Assembly: GCF_017254835.1 (NCBI RefSeq)
Contig: NZ_JAFKCW010000003.1
Location: 248,001-312,000, forward strand
Direction: 5' to 3'
Length of the DNA: 64,000 nucleotides
DNA from: Algoriphagus aestuariicola
GTDB lineage: Bacteria > Bacteroidota > Bacteroidia > Cytophagales > Cyclobacteriaceae
A program made the position numbers and the translations under genes. Positions 16,074 through 25,399 of the stretch are shown here, one piece after another. The notes beneath the pieces are model-generated. The model was not told where the DNA came from, did no database searches, and saw only the letters and a program-made list of their open reading frames with translations. Every line of letters starts with the position of its first letter. Positions within the stretch are counted from its first letter, which is position 1.

Positions 16074-19000
16074 ATGTTTAAAGACATCTTCCTCTTCGAA
16101 CTCAAGTATCGGTTTGGGCGGCCGGCCACTTGGATTTATTTTCTCCTTCTGATGGTCACTTCCTTGCTGTTGATCGGCTTTGGGAATACGCCAGCGTCGG
16201 AAAAGGTTTTCCACAACTCCCCGATTGTGATTGCCGAGTTGCTGCTGTTGTTTTCTATTTTCGGAATTCTGATTGCCTCAGCAGTGATGGGGGTACCGCT
16301 CTACCGTGACCTGGAGCACAAGACGGGTACTTTCCTCTTTAGCTATCCCATCACCAAATCAGCTTACTTCATGGGAAGGTTTTGGGGCTCTTTTGCCACC
16401 TTGCTCTTCATCTCTCTAGGAGCTTTGCTTGGGATTTTCCTTGGGAGTCTCTTTGGCCCGGGATTCGGGACGGAGGCCGATCGATATGGCCCTAATTTGC
16501 TTGTGAATTATTTTCAGCCTTGGCTGTCGCTCCTTCTCCCCAATCTTTGGCTAGCCGGATCGCTGTTTTTTGCCCTGATTGTCTTCACAAGAAATATACG
16601 CTCCATCTACTCGGGCGGAATAGTGGTCTTTATCGTCTACCTGCTTGCAAATTTTCTCGCCCAAGACATCGAAAACAAAGACCTCGTCCAGTTGATTGAC
16701 CCCTTTGGATTAAACACCTTTGACCTACAAACCCGCTATCTCACCCCGTTTGAACAGAACTCTTTTTTCCTTCCTTTGGAGGGGAACCTCTTGCTAAACA
16801 GACTCCTTTGGGTGGGTTTGGGAATCGTGTTTTTCGTAGCGGCTTATGCTCGGTTTAGTTTCACTTATTTCTTCCAAACTGATCAGAAAAAAACCAAGGA
16901 AAAGGCAGAAACGGTAACGGCCGGAATCAGCAAAAAGATTACCGTTGCCTCTGATTTTTCCAAAAACTATCAGTGGAAAAGTCTCAAAACCCTCGCCAAA
17001 ATCGAGTTCCAAAACATAGGCAAGGACATCTATTTCCGCTCGATCCTTCTTGGCGGCTTGATATTCTTGATCTTGGACTTCTGGATAGGCAATACACTCT
17101 ACAGCGTCCCTAACTATCCTTCCACGTCGTTTTTGATGGAGTACAAGACCTACGATTACAACCTGTTTGTCTTCATCATCATCGTGTTTTTCACCGGAGA
17201 AAGCCTACATCGGGACAAGGCCACCGGCTATTCGGTGATCAACGATACCTTTCCGGTAAAAGACGGTGTAATCATAGCCTCCAAGTTTTTGGGGATGGTC
17301 ATGATCTGCCTGATCCTGACCACCATTCCAATCATTGTCGGGCTCGTGATCCAAACACTGAAGGGCTATTTTGACTACGATCTCAAAGTATATCTGATCG
17401 ACAGTTATTTGATTTCCTTGCCAGATTACCTCCAGATGGTGATGCTGGTATTTGCTGTCCACCTTTTGGTCAACAACAAGTTTGCAGGCCACGCCGCTGC
17501 GATTGGGATTTGGCTGCTCATGTTGATTCTTATGAACTTTGCGGACTACAACTTCAATCTGTTCTTCTTCAGCAACAAGCCGGGCTACACTTGGAGCGAC
17601 ATGAACGGTTTGGGGCATTTTGCGGAGCCCTTGCTCTGGTTTAATTTGTATTGGACTGCCTGGGGGATTTTTCTGGTGCTCTTTTTCAGCATCTTTTTCA
17701 GCCGGGGCTCGGAAAATTCCTGGGAAAGCCGTTGGCAAAACGCTAAAGACAGGCTTTCGAAGCCTATTCCTAGACTTTCTTTCGCCTTCCTGGCGGTGGC
17801 CTTGCTCTCCGGAGCCTACATCTATCAGACAGTCGTCTATGAAAACAACTACAGCACATCGGACGAAGGAACACAGCGGCGAGTCGCCTACGAGAAACAG
17901 CTAAAAAAATACGAGGGCATTCCCCAACCCAAGTACACCAAAGTCAAGATCGAGGCAAACCTTTATCCCATGGACCGCAGGGCCGACTTCATCGCTGAGG
18001 TCCAGCTGGTCAACAAGACTGATACGCCTATCGATTCGGTCCATTTCAATTCCACATCGCTGAGTGATTTTAAAATAGTCTGGCAAAGCGATACGCTTGC
18101 GCATCGCTTTCCTCTTGAATACAAGCCCCGAAAATTCCAGCTATTTGGAAGGAAGAAAGAAAGGGAATGGTATCAAATCACCGCGCTTCCTCAGACTTTG
18201 ATGCCCGGAGACACACTGAATCTAACCATTGTCAGCAAGGTGGAATTCAAGGGATTTCCAAACTCTGGCTATGGGCGTGAAATCGTGTACAATGGCACCT
18301 TCTTCAGCGGTGGCATCCCCGAAATCGGCTACGATCCAAACAATGAGCTTTCTTCAGATGAAGAAAGGCGTAAAAATGAGCTTCCCGAAAAACCCGAAGA
18401 TCTTCCTAACCATGACGATCCCAAAGGAAAAATGACGCTTTTATTCGCGGATGAAGCAGATTTTATCCAGTTTGAAACCGTGGTCAGCACCATCCCTTCT
18501 CAAATAGCCGTGGCGCCCGGATATCTCCAGCGGGAGTGGGAGGAAAATGGGCGACGTTACTTTCACTACATCCAGGATACGCCGATTCAGTCGTTTTTCA
18601 CCTTCGTATCTGCTGAATATGAAGTTCTCAAAGACCAGGCAATCCTTCCGGATGGCCAAAAAGTCAATATCGAAATCTACCACGATCCCAAACACACCTA
18701 CAATCTGGATCGCTTTCTTGACTCTTACAAAGACGGATTGACCTATTTCTCGGAGACCTATGGCAATTTCCAGTTTAGACAGATGAGGATTCTCGAGTTT
18801 CCCCGCTATGCTGGATTTGCGCAGTCTTTTCCCAATACCGTTCCGTTTTCGGAAAGTTTCGGCTGGGTAGCCAACTTCACCGATCCCGATGACTTTGACT
18901 ATGTCTACTATGTGACCGCCCACGAATTGGCGCATCAGTGGTGGGGGCATCAGATCACCCCCAACGCCACCCGCGGATCCAACTTGATCTCAGAGGCCTT

Positions 19001-19718
19001 GGCAGAATATTCTGCGCTGATACTCACAGAAAGAAGATATGGAAAGGACAACATGAAGCGCTTTCTCAAAGATGAACTCGATGATTACCTACGTGGCCGG
19101 GCTAATGAAAGCAAAAAGGAAAACACGTTCATCAACTGCAATCGGGCCTATCAATGGTACAACAAAGGGAGCCTCATCCTTTACGGCTTGCGTGACTTGA
19201 TCGGCACCGAAGCCATGGATTCTGCACTCTATGCCTTTAATCAGGAATTTGGTCTAAAGCAGACTCCTCCTTTCCCAGGAAGTGCTGATTTATATCGTCA
19301 TCTTGAAGCCGTGACTCCGGACAGCCTCCGCTATTATCTGGATGATACCTGGAACAAACTCACGCTCTACGACAACCGCACCGAAACCGCTCAGGCGAAG
19401 AAAATCTCAGATGGTGAATATGAAGTGACGCTAAAGATCAAATCGAAAAAGCTGTATGCTGACGAGACCGGGCGTGAAGAAGACGCAGACTATGCAGCCG
19501 ACTACGTGGACATAGGCGTGTTTGCCGCTGAAGACACCGATGAAAACGGCCGCACGCGCACCAACCCCCTCTATATCCAAAAATATAAGATCAAGCCCGG
19601 CGAAAGCACACTTGCCATTCTCGTGAAAGGTGAGCCCGTGAGAGCAGGGATTGACCCTTATAACAAATTGATTGACCGAATTCCAGACGACAACACGATC
19701 AGCGTAGAAGTGCGATAG
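16074..19718 (+). CDS. ABC-2 permease fused to M1-family aminopeptidase domain
   Basis: 1214 residues from the ATG at 16074, five bases after the ATPase gene. The N-terminal part (about 1-590) carries two blocks of membrane helices typical of ABC-2 permeases, separated by a charged linker. The C-terminal part (about 600-1214) is an M1 aminopeptidase-like domain placed outside the membrane, with the zinc motif HELAH at 950-954 and a Glu at 974 in LISEALAEYSA. The spacing between the second His and the Glu is 19 residues rather than the usual 18 of classical M1 enzymes, a feature I associate with this fused subfamily. The zinc site appears intact, so peptide cleavage coupled to transport is possible but unproven. 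Confidence 0.9.
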   Translation: MFKDIFLFELKYRFGRPATWIYFLLLMVTSLLLIGFGNTPASEKVFHNSPIVIAELLLLFSIFGILIASAVMGVPLYRDLEHKTGTFLFSYPITKSAYFMGRFWGSFATLLFISLGALLGIFLGSLFGPGFGTEADRYGPNLLVNYFQPWLSLLLPNLWLAGSLFFALIVFTRNIRSIYSGGIVVFIVYLLANFLAQDIENKDLVQLIDPFGLNTFDLQTRYLTPFEQNSFFLPLEGNLLLNRLLWVGLGIVFFVAAYARFSFTYFFQTDQKKTKEKAETVTAGISKKITVASDFSKNYQWKSLKTLAKIEFQNIGKDIYFRSILLGGLIFLILDFWIGNTLYSVPNYPSTSFLMEYKTYDYNLFVFIIIVFFTGESLHRDKATGYSVINDTFPVKDGVIIASKFLGMVMICLILTTIPIIVGLVIQTLKGYFDYDLKVYLIDSYLISLPDYLQMVMLVFAVHLLVNNKFAGHAAAIGIWLLMLILMNFADYNFNLFFFSNKPGYTWSDMNGLGHFAEPLLWFNLYWTAWGIFLVLFFSIFFSRGSENSWESRWQNAKDRLSKPIPRLSFAFLAVALLSGAYIYQTVVYENNYSTSDEGTQRRVAYEKQLKKYEGIPQPKYTKVKIEANLYPMDRRADFIAEVQLVNKTDTPIDSVHFNSTSLSDFKIVWQSDTLAHRFPLEYKPRKFQLFGRKKEREWYQITALPQTLMPGDTLNLTIVSKVEFKGFPNSGYGREIVYNGTFFSGGIPEIGYDPNNELSSDEERRKNELPEKPEDLPNHDDPKGKMTLLFADEADFIQFETVVSTIPSQIAVAPGYLQREWEENGRRYFHYIQDTPIQSFFTFVSAEYEVLKDQAILPDGQKVNIEIYHDPKHTYNLDRFLDSYKDGLTYFSETYGNFQFRQMRILEFPRYAGFAQSFPNTVPFSESFGWVANFTDPDDFDYVYYVTAHELAHQWWGHQITPNATRGSNLISEALAEYSALILTERRYGKDNMKRFLKDELDDYLRGRANESKKENTFINCNRAYQWYNKGSLILYGLRDLIGTEAMDSALYAFNQEFGLKQTPPFPGSADLYRHLEAVTPDSLRYYLDDTWNKLTLYDNRTETAQAKKISDGEYEVTLKIKSKKLYADETGREEDADYAADYVDIGVFAAEDTDENGRTRTNPLYIQKYKIKPGESTLAILVKGEPVRAGIDPYNKLIDRIPDDNTISVEVR

Positions 19719-19742
19719 TTCTCCAATAAAAAATATTGAACC

Positions 19743-19783
19743 AAAAAAAAGGTCACCCTCTCGAAATCGAGGGTGACCTTTAC
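19743..19783. terminator. Strong bidirectional terminator
   Basis: GGTCACCCTC pairs perfectly with GAGGGTGACC around a TCGAAATC loop. An A8 run on the left gives a U-tail for the minus-strand gene, and a shorter TTT follows on the right for the plus-strand permease gene. Confidence 0.85.
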
Positions 19784-19798
19784 AATTAGCCCCACGGA

Positions 19799-20008
19799 CT
19801 ATCGCTTCTTTCTTAAAAGCGCAACTAGAATCAGGATAAATACCGCGCCGCCGACTACCCATACCCAGGGCTGCTCGTACCATTCTGGTTTGCCGATATC
19901 GATATCGACGTCCAGCCCCCCGTCTTGGGCAAAGATCTTAAATGAGATCAATAGGCCCAGTACAGCCAATACTGCAATCTTGTAATTTCTCACTATTAAA
20001 GCTTTCAT
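19799..20008 (-). CDS. Small two-span membrane protein, unknown function
   Basis: 69 residues. A hydrophobic N-terminal segment ending FAQ (about 10-28) could be a signal peptide. A short acidic stretch (DGGLDVDIDIGKPEWYEQP) leads to a second hydrophobic helix (about 47-64) and a terminal LRKKR. The pattern resembles the small Bacteroidota proteins with a signal, short periplasmic segment and one C-terminal anchor. No family name is recognised. It sits 23 bases after the minus-strand barrel gene and before a strong terminator, so the two are likely co-transcribed. Confidence 0.65.
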   Translation of the reverse strand: MKALIVRNYKIAVLAVLGLLISFKIFAQDGGLDVDIDIGKPEWYEQPWVWVVGGAVFILILVALLRKKR

Positions 20009-20031
20009 GGTAAAAAGTGGTTAAGGTGAAC

Positions 20032-20568
20032 TTATTTAAATCGAATGTTATATGTCCAGGCGATACCAATGCTCGATACATCGCTAAATGGGTCAGCTAT
20101 CAGGATCTGATTGTAATAGGCGAAAATATTCCAGTCGTAATTGTGGTATCCGAGCTGCGGTCGAAAGTACATTCCGCCAGTCTCTCCGCCTTCGGTTCCT
20201 GTCAAGAAAGAGTATCCCAAGTCAGTGCCGACAAAGAGCCCCTCAGGCTGCGGATAGTATCTGAGCATCAATCCCAAAGGAATCACTCCAAAATCATCCG
20301 ATCCGGCCACGTCTGATTTTTTGAGATAATGCGTGTACCCCGTGGCCACACCAAGTCCAAAGTTGTCGGTTCGCATGAACTGTCCGGCCGCGTCGAGCCC
20401 AAGAGCAAAAGATGAGAAATCGGCTTGGTCTCCTACAGGAGCGGCGATGTTCAGCCCCAGCTTCAGCCAAGAGTTATCCTCGTTGATGTCCTCCAGATCC
20501 CTCGTGGTTTGCGCATTGGCGACAATTCCAGCTAGGAGAAATGCGCCCATCAGTAATAGCTTTTTCAT
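20032..20568 (-). CDS. Small outer-membrane beta-barrel protein
   Basis: 178 residues from the ATG at 20568, where a signal peptide starts (about 1-19, ending ANA). The mature part has alternating hydrophobic strands separated by short turns and ends in an aromatic-rich strand (GIAWTYNIRFK), as expected for an eight-to-ten-stranded outer-membrane barrel of the OmpA/PorT type. The frame is open further upstream but without signal-peptide features. The function is unknown. It precedes a small membrane protein on the same strand. Confidence 0.72.
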   Translation of the reverse strand: MKKLLLMGAFLLAGIVANAQTTRDLEDINEDNSWLKLGLNIAAPVGDQADFSSFALGLDAAGQFMRTDNFGLGVATGYTHYLKKSDVAGSDDFGVIPLGLMLRYYPQPEGLFVGTDLGYSFLTGTEGGETGGMYFRPQLGYHNYDWNIFAYYNQILIADPFSDVSSIGIAWTYNIRFK

Positions 20569-20727
20569 ATTGTGTTTGGTTTTCCCCGAAAGGCCCAAAC
20601 TCGATGCCGCCACTTTTCTACTGTCAGTCTAATTTAACACAAACTACTATCTTTCAATGATTTAAATAGTTTTTCGATTTCTTAAACCAAATCTGGGTTT
20701 TTCTGATTTCGGGGAAAAATTTCCCCG

Positions 20728-21606
20728 CTATGATGCGGTTTTGTCTGCAACCCGCCAAGACTTGGGGGTTTTTCCGGTGATGGCTTTGAAGCTTCTGTTG
20801 AAATAGGACAAGTTTTCGAAGCCCACTTGAAAAGCAATTTCAGAAATCCCCAAGTCCGATTCAATGAGGAGTTTTTTGGCCTGCGAAACCCTGACCTGCT
20901 GGAGATATTGCGTGAAAGTCTTGCGAGTCCGAAGCTTAAAAAAACGGCAAAAGGCCTCCTTGCTGAGACTGGCGCGGTCAGCAACCTCTTGGAGGGTAAT
21001 TGGACGGGCGCTTTCCTCGAAGATAAACTGCATGACCTCATCCATACGCTTTCCGTCTCTTTCCGAAAGCCCACGCGCCAAGGCTGGCCGATTGAGCGGA
21101 ACCAGATTTTCGCCGGATTGGTCCAAGATAGACAAAAGCAGGATGGCCAACTGGAACCTTTGCAAGCCCGAACTTTTCGCAAATTCTTCAAAGATTGCAG
21201 TGATGCGCTCTCTGCTTTCCCCAAAAACCTGAAAACACAAGCCTGAAAAATCCCTGAATTTTCTCAGGGACCGCAACTCCTCCAAATCTCCAAGCGTCTT
21301 TCCGAAAACTTCGAAGTCGAAAAAGATCGTATCTCCTGCCGATCTTAAGTCGACGTCCTGGACGAAATATTCAGGGTCGCTTCGAAATACATGGGGTGCA
21401 TTTTCTCCCAAAAAGAAAACATCCCCTGCCTGAAAACGCCCCAAATAGTCGCCGCTGAGAAACTGTCCGGTCCCCTCAAGCACCACCGTAAGCTGCAATT
21501 GTGGATGCTGGTGAAGCTTATCGTAAAAATGCCTCCCGCGATCCTGCTGATATCGGACGAATTCCCGTTGGGATTTTGGGATCTGAAAGGAGATTACTTT
21601 TGCCAT
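20728..21606 (-). CDS. AraC-family regulator of the hydroxyproline cluster
   Basis: 292 residues. An N-terminal cupin-like sensor region (about 25-80, with HQHPQLQLTVVLEGTGQF and GDVFFLGENAPHVF) is followed by a C-terminal AraC DNA-binding domain (about 190-285) with two helix-turn-helix units (ITLQEVADRASLSKEAFCRF; LGISEIAFQVGFENLSYFNR). It is divergent from the catabolic genes with a 185-base gap, the usual arrangement for a local activator. It probably senses hydroxyproline or an intermediate; the ligand is inferred from position. Confidence 0.88.
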   Translation of the reverse strand: MAKVISFQIPKSQREFVRYQQDRGRHFYDKLHQHPQLQLTVVLEGTGQFLSGDYLGRFQAGDVFFLGENAPHVFRSDPEYFVQDVDLRSAGDTIFFDFEVFGKTLGDLEELRSLRKFRDFSGLCFQVFGESRERITAIFEEFAKSSGLQRFQLAILLLSILDQSGENLVPLNRPALARGLSERDGKRMDEVMQFIFEESARPITLQEVADRASLSKEAFCRFFKLRTRKTFTQYLQQVRVSQAKKLLIESDLGISEIAFQVGFENLSYFNRSFKAITGKTPKSWRVADKTAS

Positions 21607-21717
21607 GACGCTTGACTGGTATCAAATTGAATACATTTTACAGATATTTTTGAAATTAATATCAATATAGTACCACTATTGACTAATCCTGTGAAAGCAT
21701 ACGGTGCCTAAGGCTAC

Positions 21718-21725
21718 TACTTTTG
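21718..21725 (+). promoter_or_regulatory. Candidate -7 element for the hydroxyproline operon
   Basis: TACTTTTG matches the Bacteroidota -7 consensus TAnnTTTG exactly and lies about 66 bases before the first catabolic gene. No good TTTG -33 element is seen at the usual distance, which would fit a promoter needing the AraC activator. Confidence 0.35.
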
Positions 21726-21791
21726 AAATGAAATTCAACATGGGGCGATTCCCATCAATCGATCAGAGCAATCATCAAAAAAGAAAATATC

Positions 21792-22682
21792 ATGAATTGG
21801 AAAGGCGTATTTCCCGCAGTCACCACCAAATTCCACCCAGACGGCAGTCTTGACATGGATTTGTTTTTCAAAAACCTGGAATTCCAACTCGAATCCGGAG
21901 TCCACGGCATCATCTTGGGCGGCACCTTGGGCGAAAGCTCCGTCTTGTCCCAAGGAGAAAAAATCACCCTGACAGGGGAAACCGTCAAATACCTAAACGG
22001 ACGAGTGCCTGTTATCCTGAACATCGCCGAGGGAGCGACTCAAGACGCGCTGTTTTGGGCCAAGAAAGCCGAAGAACTGGGCGCTTCGGGACTGATGATC
22101 CTACCTCCCATGCGCTATGCGGCCGATGCACGGGAAGTGGTCACCTATTTCAAGACCGTCGCCAAGTACACCAAACTGCCTATCATGATCTATAACAATC
22201 CGGTGGATTACAAGACTTTGGTGACCATCGACATGTTTGCAGAGCTGGCTGAGTGTGAAAATATCCAGGCAATCAAAGAATCCACGCGCGACATATCCAA
22301 TGTCACCCGCATGATCAACCGATTCGGAGACCGATATGCACTGCTTTGCGGAGTGGATACCTTGGCAATGGAAGAGTTGCTAATGGGCGCTGTAGGATGG
22401 GTAGCAGGTTTGGTTTGCGCATTTCCAAAGGAAACCGTCACCATCTTCAACCTTGTGCAAGAAGGAAAAATCGAAGAAGCGAGAGAGATCTACCGCTGGT
22501 TCCTGCCTCTCTTGGAGCTGGACATCCATCCCAAACTGGTCCAATACATCAAGCTCGCCGAGCAGCACTGTGGCATAGGATCAGAGCATGTACGTGCGCC
22601 ACGACTGACGTTGATTGGGGAAGAAAGAGAAAGAATCGAGGCGATCATTACCGAAGGCTTGGCAAAAAGACCGAAATTGTGA
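21792..22682 (+). CDS. DapA-family lyase/deaminase, probable Pyr4H2C deaminase
   Basis: 296 residues, full-length dihydrodipicolinate synthase/NAL-superfamily barrel. Schiff-base Lys162 lies in AIKESTRD and Tyr134 in MIYNNP; the GGTLGESS segment (43-50) forms the carboxylate-binding loop. In this setting (AraC regulator, semialdehyde dehydrogenase, 4-hydroxyproline epimerase, FAD dehydrogenase) the likely reaction is deamination and dehydration of 1-pyrroline-4-hydroxy-2-carboxylate to 2-oxoglutarate semialdehyde, rather than lysine synthesis. The superfamily is certain; the precise reaction is inferred from gene order. Confidence 0.87.
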   Translation: MNWKGVFPAVTTKFHPDGSLDMDLFFKNLEFQLESGVHGIILGGTLGESSVLSQGEKITLTGETVKYLNGRVPVILNIAEGATQDALFWAKKAEELGASGLMILPPMRYAADAREVVTYFKTVAKYTKLPIMIYNNPVDYKTLVTIDMFAELAECENIQAIKESTRDISNVTRMINRFGDRYALLCGVDTLAMEELLMGAVGWVAGLVCAFPKETVTIFNLVQEGKIEEAREIYRWFLPLLELDIHPKLVQYIKLAEQHCGIGSEHVRAPRLTLIGEERERIEAIITEGLAKRPKL

Positions 22683-22805
22683 GGAAGCGGTAAGTCCGGA
22701 GGCCTAAAGCTGAAGCCAAATCCGCCTTCAGTTACACGTACTGAGCGAAGCCTAGGCATCCGCCCGAATTCAATTTTGCAATCTTTCAATCAAATTTTCC
22801 AATCC

Positions 22806-24251
22806 ATGAACTTCGACCCAATTTTCAACGCAGCCCAAGAAGCCTTTCTTTTTTACAAAAACCTCCCAGGAAAAGAAAAAGGGGCCTTCTTGGATACCCT
22901 AGCAGAAATCCTTGAAGCCAACCGTGCCGAAATCGTGCCTTTGGCGGTAAAAGAATCCAATCTTCCAGAAGGCAGGATCAATGGTGAACTGGGACGAACG
23001 ACCGGTCAGATCCGACTATTTGCCAACATGGTCAAAGAAGGATCTTGGGTCGAAGCAACCATAGATCCGGGGGATCCAAGCCGATCTCCGCTGCCAAAAG
23101 CTGATATCCGAAGGTTTCTTACGCCCCTTGGACCGGTGATAGTTTTTGGCGCCAGCAATTTTCCCTTGGCATTTTCTACGGCTGGAGGCGACACGATCTC
23201 CGCTTTGGCGGCAGGCTGTCCTGTGATCTATAAGGCTCATCCTGCCCATCCGGAGACTTCGCGTAAAGTGGCCGAGTGCATCCACGAAGCCATTCTCAAG
23301 GCAGGACTTCCTTCTGCCCTCTTCACTCACGTCGAGGGAGGTATTACCGAAGGACAGGCCTTAGTAAAGCATCCTCTGGCCAAAGCTGTCGCCTTCACAG
23401 GGTCACATCTGGGTGGCATGGCCCTTTTCGACTTGGCGACCAAGCGGGAAGAGCCGATTCCGGTCTATGCCGAAATGGGCTCGGTCAATCCGATCTTTAC
23501 CTTCTCCAAGAAGCTGGAAAATGAGTTGGTGCCCTTGGCGAAAGCCTTCATCGGCTCACTTACTCTTGGCGTAGGTCAGTTCTGCACCAATCCAGGCCTG
23601 ATCTTCGTGCCTGAATCTCACGCTAAGCCCTTCGAAAATGCAATAGCCGCAGAGCTCAACGACATCGCTTCCGCTCCAATGCTCCACCCGGGCATTGCAC
23701 AGGCTTACTATGATTCCATCCAATACCTCCAGTCCCGTCACGAACTTCGCTGGGTCAAAGTGGCAGATCCCAAACACCTGATCAACGGCAGTACTGCGCT
23801 GGCTGAAATCAAGGCTTCCGACTGGCTTGCGGATGCCGTGTTCCAAAAGGAAGTTTTCGGCGCATTTGCCATGATGGTGGTGTACAAAAACGAGGACGAG
23901 CTACTGGAAATTACCAAAAAACTTCATGGACAGCTGACCATCACCGTATGGGCGGAGGCAGAAGAACTCCAAAACCAGCTTTTCCTCATCAATCTCCTGG
24001 AAGAAAGATGCGGACGTCTGCTCTTCAGAGGCGTACCTACAGGCGTGGAAGTTGGGTTTGCGATGCAGCATGGAGGACCATATCCATCGACAACAGCGCC
24101 TAATAGTACCTCCGTCGGTGCATACGCGATCAAGCGTTTTGCGAGGCCGATTGCCTTTCAAGACATGCCACAGGACTTGCTCCCCGATGCGTTGCGGGAC
24201 GACAACCCGCTGGGCATCTGGAGACTCGTCAATGGCAAATACGAAAAATGA
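22806..24251 (+). CDS. Aldehyde dehydrogenase, probable 2,5-dioxovalerate dehydrogenase
   Basis: 481 residues from the ATG at 22806 (an in-frame start ten codons earlier lacks similarity). The NAD(P)-binding segment contains FGASNFPLAFSTAGGDT (about 114-130). Catalytic Cys260 lies in GQFCTNPGL and the general base Glu223 in YAEMGSVNP. This matches the 2-oxoglutarate-semialdehyde (2,5-dioxovalerate) dehydrogenase branch, which forms 2-oxoglutarate with NADP. It is the last step of hydroxyproline breakdown and feeds the citric-acid cycle. It follows the DapA-family gene by 123 bases on the same strand. Confidence 0.88.
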   Translation: MNFDPIFNAAQEAFLFYKNLPGKEKGAFLDTLAEILEANRAEIVPLAVKESNLPEGRINGELGRTTGQIRLFANMVKEGSWVEATIDPGDPSRSPLPKADIRRFLTPLGPVIVFGASNFPLAFSTAGGDTISALAAGCPVIYKAHPAHPETSRKVAECIHEAILKAGLPSALFTHVEGGITEGQALVKHPLAKAVAFTGSHLGGMALFDLATKREEPIPVYAEMGSVNPIFTFSKKLENELVPLAKAFIGSLTLGVGQFCTNPGLIFVPESHAKPFENAIAAELNDIASAPMLHPGIAQAYYDSIQYLQSRHELRWVKVADPKHLINGSTALAEIKASDWLADAVFQKEVFGAFAMMVVYKNEDELLEITKKLHGQLTITVWAEAEELQNQLFLINLLEERCGRLLFRGVPTGVEVGFAMQHGGPYPSTTAPNSTSVGAYAIKRFARPIAFQDMPQDLLPDALRDDNPLGIWRLVNGKYEK

Positions 24252-24326
24252 TCTTTCGCCACTCGATTCAGTCGGGGTGGCTCCTACTTCCCAAACTTTC
24301 AATTTTAGAATTCTGCGATCCTACTA

Positions 24327-25331
24327 ATGGCTTCACGTTACACCTTCAGTTGCATAGACGCCCACACCTGCGGCAATCCCGTAAGGGTAGTTTCCGGCGG
24401 TGTCCCTTTTCTGATGGGAAACAATATGCTGGAGAAACGCCAGTACTTTCTCGAAAATCTCGACTGGATCCGCACCGGATTGATGTTTGAGCCGCGGGGC
24501 CACGACATGATGTCTGGCTCTATGCTTTTCCCTCCGCATGATCCGGAAAATGACTTTGCGGTGCTCTTTATCGAGACTTCCGGCTGCTTGCCCATGTGCG
24601 GGCACGGCACGATCGGCACGATCACCATTGCGATCGAGGAAGGCCTGATCCATCCCAAAACTCCGGGCTTTCTGCGAATGGAAGCACCAGCTGGATTGGT
24701 TTTGATCGAGTATAAGCAAGAGGGCAAAAAGGTCAAATCCGTAAAGCTTACCAATGTCAAGAGCTTCTTGGCGGCGGAAAATCTGGAAATTGAAATAGAA
24801 GATCTTGGCAGGCTGACTGTAGACGTAGCCTATGGCGGCAACTTCTATTGCATTGTGGATCCCCAGGCGAACTTCCCCGGCATCGAGCACTTCAAAGCAG
24901 AGCAGCTGATCGCAATGGCCAGAAACCTGCGCCAAAAAATGAACGAACGCTACGACTTCGTGCATCCCGAGCATGACAAGATCCGAGGCCTGTCACATGT
25001 GCTATGGACGGGAAAAACCCTTGACCCGACAAGTACCGCTAGAAATGCCGTCTTCTATGGGGACAAGGCTATCGACCGGTCTCCCTGCGGCACCGGCACC
25101 TCTGCTAGGATGGCGCAGTGGTTTGCCAAAGGTTGGCTCAAGCCTGGCGACGAATTTGTACACGAGAGCTTCATCGGGTCCAAGTTTATCGGACGCATCG
25201 AGGAAGTGACCGAGATTGGGGGCAAGCCCGCCATTGTGCCAAGCATAGAGGGCTGGGCCAAAGTCTATGGCTACAATACAATCATTCTCGATGACGACGA
25301 CCCCTATGTCCATGGATTTCAAGTCATTTAA
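24327..25331 (+). CDS. 4-hydroxyproline 2-epimerase
   Basis: 334 residues, proline-racemase superfamily. The substrate motif DAHTCGNP lies at 11-18. Both catalytic cysteines are present: Cys91 in MCGHGT and Cys254 in DRSPCGTGT. This separates it from the Thr-containing hydroxyproline dehydratase branch. It converts trans-4-hydroxy-L-proline to cis-4-hydroxy-D-proline, the first step of the pathway coded here. The cluster context favours hydroxyproline over plain proline as substrate, which sequence alone cannot exclude. Confidence 0.92.
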   Translation: MASRYTFSCIDAHTCGNPVRVVSGGVPFLMGNNMLEKRQYFLENLDWIRTGLMFEPRGHDMMSGSMLFPPHDPENDFAVLFIETSGCLPMCGHGTIGTITIAIEEGLIHPKTPGFLRMEAPAGLVLIEYKQEGKKVKSVKLTNVKSFLAAENLEIEIEDLGRLTVDVAYGGNFYCIVDPQANFPGIEHFKAEQLIAMARNLRQKMNERYDFVHPEHDKIRGLSHVLWTGKTLDPTSTARNAVFYGDKAIDRSPCGTGTSARMAQWFAKGWLKPGDEFVHESFIGSKFIGRIEEVTEIGGKPAIVPSIEGWAKVYGYNTIILDDDDPYVHGFQVI

Positions 25332-25399
25332 GAGCCATGAATCAAGAAAGTTCTTCCGCTCTTTTTTCTGGTTCTAGCATCTAGCTTCTTAATTCTTTT

